The position numbers and the translations under genes are program-made. From contig NZ_WTWY01000016.1 of assembly GCF_009870825.1 (NCBI RefSeq), positions 89,194 to 153,193 on the forward strand: a stretch of 64,000 bases of DNA. Direction: 5' to 3'. The notes under the pieces are model-generated. The model had not been told where the DNA came from. It worked only from the letters and a program-made list of their open reading frames with translations, and ran no database searches. This DNA is from Paenibacillus sp. USDA918EY. GTDB taxonomy: Bacteria; Bacillota; Bacilli; Paenibacillales; Paenibacillaceae. Positions 25,650 to 34,447 of this stretch are shown here, in pieces. Every line of letters starts with the position of its first letter. Position 1 is the stretch's first letter.

Positions 25650-27635
25650 TTGAACTTAAAAAAATCATTGCTTGTCATGGCATTAGGTGCCTTCACGTTT
25701 GGCTTAAGCCCGGCTTTTGGCGCCCATCAAGCCTCCGCCGCAGGCGAAGATCAGCTGCAAATCAAAGACATCGTCGGAAAAAACACGTATTTGATGAGCG
25801 ACGGATCCATGTGGACGACCGTTACACTGCTTGAGGGAACCCGCACCATTCATACGAAGGGAAACATCGAGACCATTTCCGGGAATCTGTACGACGGTCT
25901 GGGGATTACAAAAGACGGGCGCCTGGTGGAATGGGACATGGGACTGGCCCCTCACCAAGTGGAAGGCACGGCAGGAGTCAAGCAGGTATCCGGCTCCTAC
26001 TGGCTGAAATCGGACGGAACGGTCTGGAGCGGCCAAAGGAAGTTGAAAAATCTAAGCGGCATCGTGCAAATCGCTTACGGGGAAAAAGATTTTGCGGCGC
26101 TGTCCCAAAACGGGGACCTGTTATTCGAAGACCCGCACAAGCAGGATACTTACAAAAAATTCGGCACCGTCGCCGATCCTTCTTCGGTCAAGTCCATGGC
26201 GGTGCATGACGACCGCGTCGCCCTGCTGTTCAACAGCGGCGAAGTCGTGCTTTACGAAGGCTCGAATTTTGACGACAACGGAAAAATCATTCCGGTCACC
26301 ATTGCGCAGGATGCGGTCCATATCACGTATGTTTCGGCCGATCCCACCGACGTGCTCGTCGTGACCCGGAAAGACGGCACCGTCTGGTTAACGGGGGAAT
26401 ATTCCAACCGCTGGAAGCTTACGAACCAGGTACAAGGATTAAGCGACGTAGTTAGAACCTCGGTAGACGCCTATGCGGACAAGCTTTCCGAAGGAATTTA
26501 CGCGCAGCGCAGCGACGGAACATGGGTGTTCAGCAAAGATGGCGAAACCAAGCCGATTGGCGTTCCTGCGGTTACGGCCGTTTCGGTCACGCTTTCCGAT
26601 AAGGAGCCTTTCGTCGGGGATTCAGTCGAGGTTTACATCCAGGAAACCTATTCGAACGGGGCTAAAATTAAGGTGCCGGTGCGCGAAGCCAAACTCGACA
26701 TGGACAAACCGTACCTGCTTAAGCTCCAAGCGGACGGCAAGCTCAAAGCCGCGGGCGTGGGACAAACGAAACTTACGGTTACATCCGGCGGCGTGTCCGC
26801 GAGCGTGACCGTATCCGCAAGTCTCCGCGATCCGCTGAAATTCGCCAAACAGGTGAACGGCACCGTCTTTCTTCCGGTGAAGGCCGTATCCAAGGCGCTG
26901 GGCGGAACCGCAGCCCCTTCGGGCGACGGATGGAACGTGGCGTTCGGCGATGATTCCCTATCGTTCAAAGCCGGCAGTTTATCGGCGCAATTCGGCGGCA
27001 AGGACGTGCAGCTCAAAGCCGCTCCCTTTACCGAAAAAGGAGAAACGTACATCCCCGCTTCCCTGTTGGCCGACACGCTGGGAGCGAAGGTAAGCTGGGA
27101 TGCCAAGTGGAAACAGGCGGACATCGGCTTCGGCAGCGCCAAGATGACGGTCGTTTCATCGGAAACTGCCGGCCTGATCAAAAAAGCGATGCAGGGCAGC
27201 TTGGCCAAATTCATCGGAAAATCCTACTGGGTGAACGATTTTGCGGACTGGGAGAGATTCTCGAAGGTTACCGTGACCGACGTGCTTCCAACGGATACCG
27301 GAAGTTTCGACATCGTCTTCAAAACGCCGGCGGGCAAAACGCTTAAGAGCTATTCCATGAGCTCTTCGGAAGTCATTCAGGTATTGACCGATTCCAACAA
27401 CTTTTTGAATTACGATCCTTATAAAAAATACAATTGGTCCTCCTCCGTTTGGAAACAGATCAAAGCGAGAAACGTGACGCTGGGCATGACCAAACAGCAG
27501 GTTCTGCTTTCCTGGGGAAATCCGATCGCCAAAGATATCCAAAAGGTGCAAGGCAGCACCATTGAAACCTGGGGTTATGCGAGCTACGATTTCGTTTCCT
27601 TCCTGAACGGCAAGGTTACCTTGATCATTATGTAA
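25650..27635 (+). CDS. Secreted surface protein with Ig-like and Cu-amine-oxidase N-terminal-like domains
   Basis: This 661-residue exported protein has a signal peptide (about 1-31, ending HQASAAG). Residues 35-310 hold RCC1-like repeats (YLMSDGSMWTTV, GITKDGRLVEW, WLKSDGTVWSG, ALSQNGDLLFED). A Big-type Ig-like domain (about 312-395) follows, then a Cu_amine_oxidN1-like domain (VFLPVKAVSKALGG...TYIPASLLADTLGAKVSWD, about 400-495). The final 160 residues are unassigned. The start is TTG 25650 after AGAGGGG. Such proteins are common at the cell surface of Paenibacillus, with unknown function. Confidence 0.85.
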   Translation: MNLKKSLLVMALGAFTFGLSPAFGAHQASAAGEDQLQIKDIVGKNTYLMSDGSMWTTVTLLEGTRTIHTKGNIETISGNLYDGLGITKDGRLVEWDMGLAPHQVEGTAGVKQVSGSYWLKSDGTVWSGQRKLKNLSGIVQIAYGEKDFAALSQNGDLLFEDPHKQDTYKKFGTVADPSSVKSMAVHDDRVALLFNSGEVVLYEGSNFDDNGKIIPVTIAQDAVHITYVSADPTDVLVVTRKDGTVWLTGEYSNRWKLTNQVQGLSDVVRTSVDAYADKLSEGIYAQRSDGTWVFSKDGETKPIGVPAVTAVSVTLSDKEPFVGDSVEVYIQETYSNGAKIKVPVREAKLDMDKPYLLKLQADGKLKAAGVGQTKLTVTSGGVSASVTVSASLRDPLKFAKQVNGTVFLPVKAVSKALGGTAAPSGDGWNVAFGDDSLSFKAGSLSAQFGGKDVQLKAAPFTEKGETYIPASLLADTLGAKVSWDAKWKQADIGFGSAKMTVVSSETAGLIKKAMQGSLAKFIGKSYWVNDFADWERFSKVTVTDVLPTDTGSFDIVFKTPAGKTLKSYSMSSSEVIQVLTDSNNFLNYDPYKKYNWSSSVWKQIKARNVTLGMTKQQVLLSWGNPIAKDIQKVQGSTIETWGYASYDFVSFLNGKVTLIIM

Positions 27636-27672
27636 TCCCGAACTTGGCTGCAATCCTGAATGCTATGCACGA

Positions 27673-27707
27673 AAAAAACCTCCAGGCTTTTTGTCTGGAG
27701 GTTTTTT
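27673..27707 (+). terminator. Terminator of the surface-protein gene
   Basis: AACCTCCAG pairs with CTGGAGGTT, with A and T runs on the two sides (27673-27707). It can act in both directions, so it may also serve the ABC permease gene. Confidence 0.9.
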
Positions 27708-27800
27708 CGCTTGAATGGAACGAGGAGTGATCAACCATACAATCTGTTCCAGATTTTAAAAAAATTCATCTTTACAACGTTAGGAGTGATTGCGTGTCCA

Positions 27801-28454
27801 CTAAAATTCTTTTTTGAGGTATATAAAGACAGAAATGAAAAAGGAAAGAATGTACATGATAACGCCAAATATGATGTATATGATCGGAACGGATAAAGAT
27901 GGATCACTACTTAAATTTGACAGTGGCGATTGTTCTATCAGATATCCAACCACTCCTTGTAATCCAATAGCAGCAAAAAGTCCCCCAATTGCACCTCCAA
28001 TGACAATGGCATCAGATTTTTCCGGGCCAATCATATAGAGGAGCGGATAAGCTATCGCACCGGCAAAGAGAACGATGAAAATCCCAAAAGAGACGATTTT
28101 GAATATGTCATCCATTGGCGTATCTGAGATCAGACCATATATATAAAAGATGCCATACGATAATAAAGCTCCGATCATTGCCACAAAAAAATAGAAAAGG
28201 TAGTGGCTTTGTACAATATCGTTTCTGGTAACCGGTAGAGTAAGCACGTACTTATCATAACCAGACTTGCCTTCATATTTTATAATTTCAAGTGCAGGCA
28301 TCGCTATAAGCAAGATAATTAACATAGCAACAAAACGGTGCATCGAAGCATCTCCAAAATAAAACATGAGTCCGGACACCAATACCGCTATTCCTGCGTA
28401 AGCAAAAAAACTTCGATAAACAAGGTAATAATTTGTCAGTAATAGCCCTGTCAA
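27801..28454 (-). CDS. ABC-2 transporter permease (ABC2_membrane_5 type)
   Basis: This 217-residue protein has six hydrophobic helices and the loop EIIKYEGKSGYDKYVLTLPVTRNDIVQSHY, typical of the small permeases paired with YtrB/Pmt-like ATPases. The start is TTG 28454, directly after the ATPase stop, with AAGGAGTG 8 nt upstream. The gene and its partner are visibly richer in A and T than their neighbours, which suggests acquisition by transfer. Confidence 0.85.
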   Translation of the reverse strand: MTGLLLTNYYLVYRSFFAYAGIAVLVSGLMFYFGDASMHRFVAMLIILLIAMPALEIIKYEGKSGYDKYVLTLPVTRNDIVQSHYLFYFFVAMIGALLSYGIFYIYGLISDTPMDDIFKIVSFGIFIVLFAGAIAYPLLYMIGPEKSDAIVIGGAIGGLFAAIGLQGVVGYLIEQSPLSNLSSDPSLSVPIIYIIFGVIMYILSFFISVFIYLKKEF

Positions 28455-29306
28455 TTATTTTTCACTCCTTGTTAATAGGACGCTTACTTCCTCCATTGAG
28501 ATGGTTTTAGCTGGAATTCCTTTTGGCAATGCCTGTTTATCCGATATAAGTACATTGAAATAAGAACCGCTGGTCCTTTTCGCTACAACTATATCTTTGT
28601 CGAGCAAGGTTAGTTGTTTCTCATCAATATCTACAATTGCGTAACTTTCAAAAATGTTATCCTTCTCTTCGTTTAATAAAATTTCGCCATCTTTTATAAA
28701 GACAACATGGCTGGCTATTTTCTCGACATCGCTCATAATATGAGAAGAAAGCAATATCCCCCCCTTACTTGTACTCACAAAGTTCTTTAATTCATCTAAC
28801 AATTCTTCCCTTGATGAGGGATCCAGCCCTCCCGTCGCTTCGTCTAGAATTAATAATTTTGCATTATGCGACAACGCAACAGCTACGGAAAGCTTCATGG
28901 ACATCCCGCGCGAGAGTTTATTTACTTTCAGATCTGTCGGTAAAGAGAATGCATGAACCAGCCGATAAAAATGGGCTTGATCCCAAGATTTAAACAGTTT
29001 TTCAAAAACTTTGTTCAGCTGCTTTATTGTAAGATGAGCCGGTAGATTCATAGCATCAAACACGACTCCAATTTTTTCCTTCAACTTGGCATGCTTATCT
29101 ATATTTTCTTCGCCGAATATTTTAACTGTACCGCCATCTTTAGCAATTAGACCTAGTATTGCCTTGAATGTTGTTGATTTGCCTGCACCATTATCACCAA
29201 TGAAGGCAACAATTGATCCGGACGGCACATTGAACGTAACATCTTTTAAAACAACTTTATGACCAAATGATTTTCTAACGTTTTTAATTTCTAGAAGGTG
29301 TGGCAT
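28455..29306 (-). CDS. ABC transporter ATPase
   Basis: This 283-residue ATPase has Walker A GDNGAGKST at about residues 37-45, the signature LSRGMSMKLSVA, Walker B LLILDEATGGLD, switch His in LSSHIMSD and an accessory C-terminal domain ending SVLLTRSEK. It resembles YtrB and the ATPases of phenol-soluble-modulin-type exporters, which are usually under a GntR regulator. No such gene is adjacent, but a palindrome lies upstream at 29449-29462. AGGAGTG precedes the ATG. Confidence 0.9.
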   Translation of the reverse strand: MPHLLEIKNVRKSFGHKVVLKDVTFNVPSGSIVAFIGDNGAGKSTTFKAILGLIAKDGGTVKIFGEENIDKHAKLKEKIGVVFDAMNLPAHLTIKQLNKVFEKLFKSWDQAHFYRLVHAFSLPTDLKVNKLSRGMSMKLSVAVALSHNAKLLILDEATGGLDPSSREELLDELKNFVSTSKGGILLSSHIMSDVEKIASHVVFIKDGEILLNEEKDNIFESYAIVDIDEKQLTLLDKDIVVAKRTSGSYFNVLISDKQALPKGIPAKTISMEEVSVLLTRSEK

Positions 29307-29448
29307 CGTTTCACTCCTAACTACGAAGTCGTCCTACCTTGGAGAAATTCGAGTCGACCGGTTCCCTATATAACTCCCTCTCCCTTTAATTTCATTCAAA
29401 TTTCAATCCCACTTTCTTTTGTGCAGCAAATATGTTGTTGGCATCTTA

Positions 29449-29467
29449 TGTAATTTATTACATTATA
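29449..29467 (-). promoter_or_regulatory. -10 box and palindrome before the ABC exporter genes
   Basis: On minus, TATAAT (29467-29462) touches the perfect dyad TGTAAT-TT-ATTACA (29449-29462). No convincing -35 is seen at the standard spacing. The dyad would cover the transcription start and is a candidate GntR- or MerR-like operator. Confidence 0.45.
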
Positions 29468-29496
29468 TTTATAACCTTTATACAAACTTACAATAA

Positions 29497-29777
29497 CTTA
29501 GTTAAGTAAGATGAGTCAATATGACGGCTGAAATTACGTAATGAATTACGAAGTGCCTCCCTTGGAAAAAGCATACGGCAACTCTTGGGCAAATAAGAAA
29601 AATAAAAAGTATCAAGGCTCAAGCGGGTTATGAAAGACTTGCTTCCAGCCGAAGCGGCATGGAATAAGTGAACGACGAAAAACTTTTACGTCCGGTTTAC
29701 GCAGGCTTGACGAAGAATAAACATGCATCCCTCAAGATAAAAAGGACAACTTGAAGTTCATTTAAATAGAGGGAGAC
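29497..29777. other. Intergenic region with RNA-like hairpins
   Basis: No gene is recognised. A strong hairpin (TTCCAGCC-GAAGC-GGC-A-TGGAA, about 29642-29664) and a second (GACGAAAA...TTTTACGTC, about 29674-29693) precede the phosphatase gene. The piece TTTTACGTCCGGTTT is loosely like sequences near the ORF of group II introns, but the rest of such an intron is not visible. Confidence 0.3.
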
Positions 29778-30926
29778 ATGACTGCAATGATGAAAAAAAC
29801 CGCGCTTCTGGGCGCTGCATTCTTTTTGACCGTATCGCCGCTGGGCGCTGCCATGGCCGAAGCCAATGAGGTTCCCCATACAAATACCGTTTCTGTCCAA
29901 CATCATGCGAAGCAGGGTGCTTTTACGGGCGCGACCGTGGAGAGGGCAAAAAACGGAGCCCTTACGATTCATTGGAAGACGTCGGCCGACCTTGGCCCGG
30001 TCAAAGTATATTGGAGCACCGAACCCGACGGGGGCTGGAAGGAATTGGCGCGTACCTATTCATCTTATGGCGGTTTGCATACGGCCGACCCGAATCCGGG
30101 AAGCCGGGTGTATTTTAAAATCAAGGGCGGCAACGGCTCCGAGATCAAAACCGCTGAACGTCTGCTCCCCCTTCAAGGCGCGACCAATTTCCGCGATCTT
30201 GGCGGTTACCGAACGGCGGACGGCAAAACCGTTAAATGGGGCAAGCTGTTCCGTTCGGACGAGCTGGCCGGCTTGACCAAGGCCGACATTACTTTTCTTC
30301 AGAAAAGCGGGCTGAAAACGGTCATCGATTACCGTACCGACGATGAAGTGAAGCAAAAGCCCGACCCCGCCATCCAAGGCGTTACATATGTCCGGAATCC
30401 GGTTTTTGGGCAATCCGGCAGCGGAACCGATATTTTCGCGTATATGGCCGCAGGCGAGTTTGACAAAATGGGCAAACCCGGCGACGTGCTGATCGCGGCA
30501 AACCGGGACATGGTGGATCATCCTGAGGCTTACAAGAAACTTTTTGACATGATGCTGGACCCTGCCACAACCGCTTTCGTTCAGCATTGTACCGCCGGCA
30601 AAGACCGTACCGGGCTCGGCTCGGCGCTCATGCTCCTCGCGCTTGGCGTTCCGAAGGAAACGGTCGTGCAGGATTTTCTGCTCAGCAATCAATACCGCGA
30701 AGGGTACAACAAAGCAGCCGTGGATGCCATGGTGAAACAATTCCAACTGACGGACGAAAACGCCATCGAGATTATCCAAGCGCTGATGGATGTTCGCCCG
30801 GAATACATGAACGCCGCTTTCAATGAAATGGTCAAAAAATACGGCTCCATCCAAGCTTTCTTGGAAAAGGGAATCGGTCTGAGCGCAGCCGAGCAGTCCA
30901 AGCTGAAAAAAATGTATCTCGAATAG
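29778..30926 (+). CDS. Secreted protein-tyrosine-phosphatase-family protein
   Basis: This 382-residue protein has a signal peptide (about residues 1-29, ending AAMAEA). A fibronectin-III-like segment follows (TVERAKNGALTIHWKTS...FKIKGG, about 48-118), then a Y_phosphatase3 domain: NFRDLGGYRTADGKTVKWGKLFRSDEL, VIDYRTDDE and the P-loop HCTAGKDRTGLG with the catalytic Cys. The family acts on phosphotyrosine or phosphoinositides; an exported member suggests an extracellular target. GAGGG precedes the ATG at 29778; ATG 29790 is an alternative. It is a single gene with its own terminator. Confidence 0.9.
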   Translation: MTAMMKKTALLGAAFFLTVSPLGAAMAEANEVPHTNTVSVQHHAKQGAFTGATVERAKNGALTIHWKTSADLGPVKVYWSTEPDGGWKELARTYSSYGGLHTADPNPGSRVYFKIKGGNGSEIKTAERLLPLQGATNFRDLGGYRTADGKTVKWGKLFRSDELAGLTKADITFLQKSGLKTVIDYRTDDEVKQKPDPAIQGVTYVRNPVFGQSGSGTDIFAYMAAGEFDKMGKPGDVLIAANRDMVDHPEAYKKLFDMMLDPATTAFVQHCTAGKDRTGLGSALMLLALGVPKETVVQDFLLSNQYREGYNKAAVDAMVKQFQLTDENAIEIIQALMDVRPEYMNAAFNEMVKKYGSIQAFLEKGIGLSAAEQSKLKKMYLE

Positions 30927-30964
30927 GCTGGATCAGTGTTTGAAATTTAAAAGGACATGAGCGG

Positions 30965-31011
30965 AAAAGGACGATCCTCGCAGCGGTTCGCTGCAGAGGA
31001 GCCGTCCTTTT
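30965..31011 (+). terminator. Terminator of the phosphatase gene
   Basis: AAAAGGACG (30965-30973) pairs with CGTCCTTTT (31003-31011) around an inner stem (CTCGCAGC/GCTGCAGAG). Confidence 0.85.
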
Positions 31012-31148
31012 GCATTCACGGACTCATAAGCCGAAGTATTTGCGAAAGCAACAAACATAAAAAAACAAGTTGAAAGTATGATCTGCGGAAGGAGTGGCGG
31101 ATAAAAACACTCCGCTTTAGCATGCTTCCACAAGACGAAATCGTGCAG

Positions 31149-32729
31149 TTAGCTTGGCTCATGCTCAGTACGAGGCAAAGCAGTCTGAATTCGATCATCC
31201 TGTTTCTGCAGGGGTTCTCCGCTGGGGCGTATATGCTTAAGCCGGGCCACGACGAAGATGGCTACCATGACCAATAAGACGGCGCTGATCATCGCGACGG
31301 TATTTAGTCCGTTGTTAAAAGCATTTCGAGCCGATGCAAGCAGGGTCGCATGAAGCGGATCTGCGAGCTTTTGGGCCGCTTCCGTCGCACCGATCAGCGA
31401 GTCGCGCGCAGCCGCGGCCGCCTCGGGAGGAAGCGCAGCCGGTATCGCGTCCGCCATCTGATTGCGGTAAACAACGGTGCCGACGCTCCCTAGAACCGCG
31501 ATCCCCAATGCAAAACCGACTTCAGCGCTCGTTTGCGATAAAGCCCCTGCAGCGCCGGCTTTCTCGGGCGGAGCGGATCCGATGATCATATCGGGCGTTA
31601 ACGTCATGAGCGGGCCTGACCCGAAGTTCGTAAGCGCGTAACCGAGCATCAAACCGGCAAGGCCGGAAGATGCCTCGACCCGGGTAATGAGCCAGAGGCC
31701 GGTCACCGAAAAAACCATCCCGATTCCAATCAGATAGGCAGGGCGGATTCGCCGTGCCATGAGCGGGGATAACAGAAAGCTCGCCATTTGCGCCGCTACC
31801 GCAGGCAGCAGCCACATCGCCGCTTTTAGCGGGGTTAACCCGCCAACGAGCTGAAGATATTGCGTAACGAGCAGCATGATCACGCCCATGAGGAAGGGGC
31901 CGAAAAACTGCCCGCTCATCGCCGTGCTAAGCGCACGGTTTGCAAACAAGCGCAGATCCAGCAGTGGATTCGTCAGCCTCCGTTGACGCTGCACAAATAC
32001 GAAGCCGAACACGCTCCCGGCCATGATCGCCGCAATATTTATCGGCTGCAGCCCGCTTTGGGATAATCCCTTCATGCCATAAACAATCGGCAACATCGCG
32101 GCGAGCGACAGACTGACGCTAATAAGATCAAGGCGACTTTCATTTGCGTCCCGGTATTCGGGCAGCAATAAAGGGCCGAGCACAAGCAGCAGCACCATAA
32201 CAGGAACCCCGATCAGAAATACGGACCCCCACCCAAAATGCGCCAGCATGATGCCGCCAACCACGGGACCGATCGCCGCCCCGCCCATGCAGCCGACCAT
32301 CCATATGCTGATGGCAAGGCCTCTTTGCTTGGGATCATGGAACATCGTGCTGATCAGCGCCAAGGTTGAAGGCACTAACGTCGCTCCGGCAATGCCGAGT
32401 ACGGCCCGGGATGCGATCAGCATTTCGGCACTCGCCGCGAACGCGGCGCAGATGGAGGCGATGCCAAATACGGCTGATCCCACCAGAAGCACCTTGCGGC
32501 GACCGAAGCGGTCGCCCAAGGTACCCATCGTAATCAAAAATCCCGTAAGCATTAACCCGTAAATATCCATGATCCACAATTGCTGGGTGCTGCTGGCCCC
32601 CAGATCCGCGCTTAAATACGGCAGCGCCAGAGCCAGCACAAAGATATCGATGGAAATGAGCAGGCTTGTTAGCACCAATACGCCAAGCCCGACCCATTCC
32701 CGTGTGCCGGCCTTATCGTCCCTCTTCAT
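31149..32729 (-). CDS. MFS transporter, DHA2 (14-TM) drug-efflux type
   Basis: This 526-residue transporter has about 14 helices. DHA2 features are LLISIDIFVLALALPYLSADLGAS in TM1, GDRFGRRKVL in loop 2-3, and the antiporter motif-C region GGAAIGPVVGG. It is most likely a proton-driven efflux pump of the EmrB/QacA group. I place the start at ATG 32729, 6 nt after GGGAG and overlapping the SRPBCC stop by 17 nt; the frame continues to 33173 only as out-of-frame read-through of that gene. It is the last gene of the merR-SRPBCC-MFS operon, so it is probably induced by a MerR ligand. Confidence 0.92.
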   Translation of the reverse strand: MKRDDKAGTREWVGLGVLVLTSLLISIDIFVLALALPYLSADLGASSTQQLWIMDIYGLMLTGFLITMGTLGDRFGRRKVLLVGSAVFGIASICAAFAASAEMLIASRAVLGIAGATLVPSTLALISTMFHDPKQRGLAISIWMVGCMGGAAIGPVVGGIMLAHFGWGSVFLIGVPVMVLLLVLGPLLLPEYRDANESRLDLISVSLSLAAMLPIVYGMKGLSQSGLQPINIAAIMAGSVFGFVFVQRQRRLTNPLLDLRLFANRALSTAMSGQFFGPFLMGVIMLLVTQYLQLVGGLTPLKAAMWLLPAVAAQMASFLLSPLMARRIRPAYLIGIGMVFSVTGLWLITRVEASSGLAGLMLGYALTNFGSGPLMTLTPDMIIGSAPPEKAGAAGALSQTSAEVGFALGIAVLGSVGTVVYRNQMADAIPAALPPEAAAAARDSLIGATEAAQKLADPLHATLLASARNAFNNGLNTVAMISAVLLVMVAIFVVARLKHIRPSGEPLQKQDDRIQTALPRTEHEPS

Positions 32730-33189
32730 TGCTTGCTCCCAAATCGTATGTATGGAGCAGCACTTCTCCCAGTTTGTCCAGCATAATTTTCGTTCCATGC
32801 TCGCGCTGCGCCACCGTATCATAGCCGTCAAGGAAAACGCACTGCTCCGTGTAGATGAGCCGGGTTCCGTGTTCCGCCTGCTTGAACTCCACCGTGACCA
32901 CGGATACCGATATCCGCGTTTCCTCTTGGTCCAACGAATAGGAATAGATGATACGCTCATCAGGTACGATCTCCTGAAAGCAGGCGTCAAAGGTAAACAC
33001 CGGTCCTCCTGGCGGGCCCCCGCGGTTGAACTCCCGCCCGCCGACGAGAAATTCAAATGTTTCGGACTTTTGGAACCATTGGCTTTTGATTGCAGGGTCC
33101 GACCAAGCCGCGAACGCTCGGGCAGGCGCAGCCTCATAGTTTCTTTCAATGACAAAAGTATCATGCGTCGCAAAATGTTTGCTCACCAT
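32713..33189 (-). CDS. SRPBCC (AHSA1/START-like) protein
   Basis: This 158-residue protein has the helix-grip fold: TFVIERNYEAAPARAFAAWSDPAIKSQWF at the start, then VVTVEFKQAEHGTRLIYTEQCVFLDGYD, ending in an amphipathic helix. This is the activator of Hsp90 ATPase homologue 1-like family, often a small-molecule-binding protein. The ATG directly follows the MerR stop (TAA-ATG), with GGGAGGA upstream. It lies between the MerR regulator and the efflux pump. Confidence 0.9.
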   Translation of the reverse strand: MVSKHFATHDTFVIERNYEAAPARAFAAWSDPAIKSQWFQKSETFEFLVGGREFNRGGPPGGPVFTFDACFQEIVPDERIIYSYSLDQEETRISVSVVTVEFKQAEHGTRLIYTEQCVFLDGYDTVAQREHGTKIMLDKLGEVLLHTYDLGASNEEGR

Positions 33190-33702
33190 TTATTCCTCCC
33201 TTTTGGCTCGTTCAATCGAATCCATTCCAAGGAAGCCGCCAAGCCTGTCAAAGTGGTTTTCCATGATTGTGCGGCGTTCGGCAAAAAACTTCTCATGGCT
33301 TTTTTTCATCATGCCTAACAATGTTGTAAAATCTTCAACCGTCAACGGCTCATCTCTGGCCATCAGGCTCGATGCATTTTGCAGCTCTTTCAAAAGCTTT
33401 TGCTGGATTCGTATATTCTCTTTCAGCCGATTGATTTGAAGCTGGACCACTTCGAACGGATTGTAACCGCTATCGGACAAAATCGATTTGATCTCATCGA
33501 GCGCTAAACCCAGCTCTTTTAATGCCAAAATTTGCTGCAAGCGTGACAGATCGGATTCGCTGTACAGCCTGTACCCCGAATCGGAATATCCGGACGGTGA
33601 ATACAAGCCGATCTGATCGTAATATCGCAAGGTTCGAACGGTTAACCCTGTTAATTGGGCCAGTTCGCCGACTTTCCAGTATTTTGGGCCTGTAATGATC
33701 AT
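33190..33702 (-). CDS. MerR-family regulator (TipA-like N-terminus)
   Basis: This protein of about 170 residues has a MerR HTH (YWKVGELAQLTGLTVRTLRYYDQIGLYSPSGYSDSGYRLYSESDL) followed by a dimerisation helix and a short effector domain with helices like KKSHEKFFAERRTIMENHF. The start is probably ATG 33702, with AGGGG directly before it. The frame to 33759 is excluded because that codon lies inside the promoter spacer. It is the first gene of the operon and probably regulates itself and the pump. Confidence 0.9.
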   Translation of the reverse strand: MIITGPKYWKVGELAQLTGLTVRTLRYYDQIGLYSPSGYSDSGYRLYSESDLSRLQQILALKELGLALDEIKSILSDSGYNPFEVVQLQINRLKENIRIQQKLLKELQNASSLMARDEPLTVEDFTTLLGMMKKSHEKFFAERRTIMENHFDRLGGFLGMDSIERAKREE

Positions 33703-33739
33703 CCCCTCATTTCGCGCGATCCTGATTACCGGTGATTTA

Positions 33740-33770
33740 ACTATATACCATGACGCCACGTAAGGCTCAA
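33740..33770 (-). promoter_or_regulatory. MerR-type promoter with 19-bp spacer
   Basis: On minus, TTGAGC (33770-33765), a 19-nt spacer (33764-33746) and TATAGT (33745-33740). A degenerate dyad CCTTAC...GTCATGG lies across the spacer. A 19-bp spacer with a central dyad is the hallmark of promoters activated by MerR proteins through DNA distortion. Confidence 0.8.
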
Positions 33771-33820
33771 GCGGAAAAGGCGAAATTTATAAACACGCAC
33801 ATTAAAAAGCCCCACAATAT

Positions 33821-33860
33821 AAAAACTCGACTTCCTAAGCGTAAAGGAAATCGAGTTTTT
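33821..33860. terminator. Bidirectional terminator
   Basis: AAAAACTCGA (33821-33830) pairs with TCGAGTTTTT (33851-33860), with inner pairing CTTCC/GGAA. It follows the VOC gene stop on minus. Confidence 0.9.
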
Positions 33861-33869
33861 TAGGGACTT

Positions 33870-34208
33870 TTAGCAGAGAATCTCAACCATAAACCCGCCC
33901 GGGGCTTTCACGTAAAAAGTATAGGCGTGCGAGTGCTGCGGAGGTTTGACGTCGTATCCGTCCTCGAATAAACGCTGATACATTCGGTTTACCTGCTCTT
34001 CATTAGACTGTGGGAAGCCGATGTGAAAGGTTTTGGGATACTCTACCTCGCGGCCTTTCATCAACGTCAAGACAAATCCGTCATCATCAAAGAGGACCGC
34101 AAAGTTGTCGCCCCGGCTTGCCTGGCATTTGAGCCCGAAGTAGGTTTCCAGAAATGCCTGCGAAGCCGCGACATCGGTCACCGTAAGGTTTAAATGATTG
34201 ATTTTCAT
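33870..34208 (-). CDS. VOC-family protein (glyoxalase/dioxygenase superfamily)
   Basis: This 112-residue protein has the paired beta-alpha-beta-beta-beta modules of the VOC fold: MKINHLNLTVTDVAASQAFLETYFGLKC at the N-terminus, VLFDDDGFVLTLMKG, HIGF and the end YTFYVKAPGGFMVEIL. The His near residue 4 and the Glu near the C-terminus are in the positions of metal ligands. AAGGGCGG lies upstream. It is a single gene of unknown substrate. Confidence 0.88.
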   Translation of the reverse strand: MKINHLNLTVTDVAASQAFLETYFGLKCQASRGDNFAVLFDDDGFVLTLMKGREVEYPKTFHIGFPQSNEEQVNRMYQRLFEDGYDVKPPQHSHAYTFYVKAPGGFMVEILC

Positions 34209-34337
34209 TATACCGCCGCCCTTTCGATTGGTTTCGAAAAATGATTCGTTTTTATTATATAACCTTCAAGCAAGTGATAAAGTTTGGGGGAAATAGAGCT
34301 TTCCGGTAGCGGCGGGATGTGGCGCGATGAATGACAT

Positions 34338-34383
34338 AAAAAGGACCATCTCCGGCAGCAGGCAGCCATCAGAAATTGTCCTT
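34338..34383 (-). terminator. Probable terminator of the AraC gene
   Basis: AAGGAC and GTCCTT arms (34341-34346 and 34378-34383) flank inner short pairings; TTTTTAT follows on minus. Confidence 0.5.
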
Positions 34384-34447
34384 CATTCGCTAAATTGCTT
34401 TAAATTTATTCTTATTTCGCGCTGATTTTGAAGCAACAACCCGTCCC

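Noticed and set aside
32730..33173. N-terminal extension of the MFS transporter
   Set aside because: The 148 extra residues are an out-of-frame reading of the SRPBCC gene; the spaced GGGAG site supports ATG 32729.
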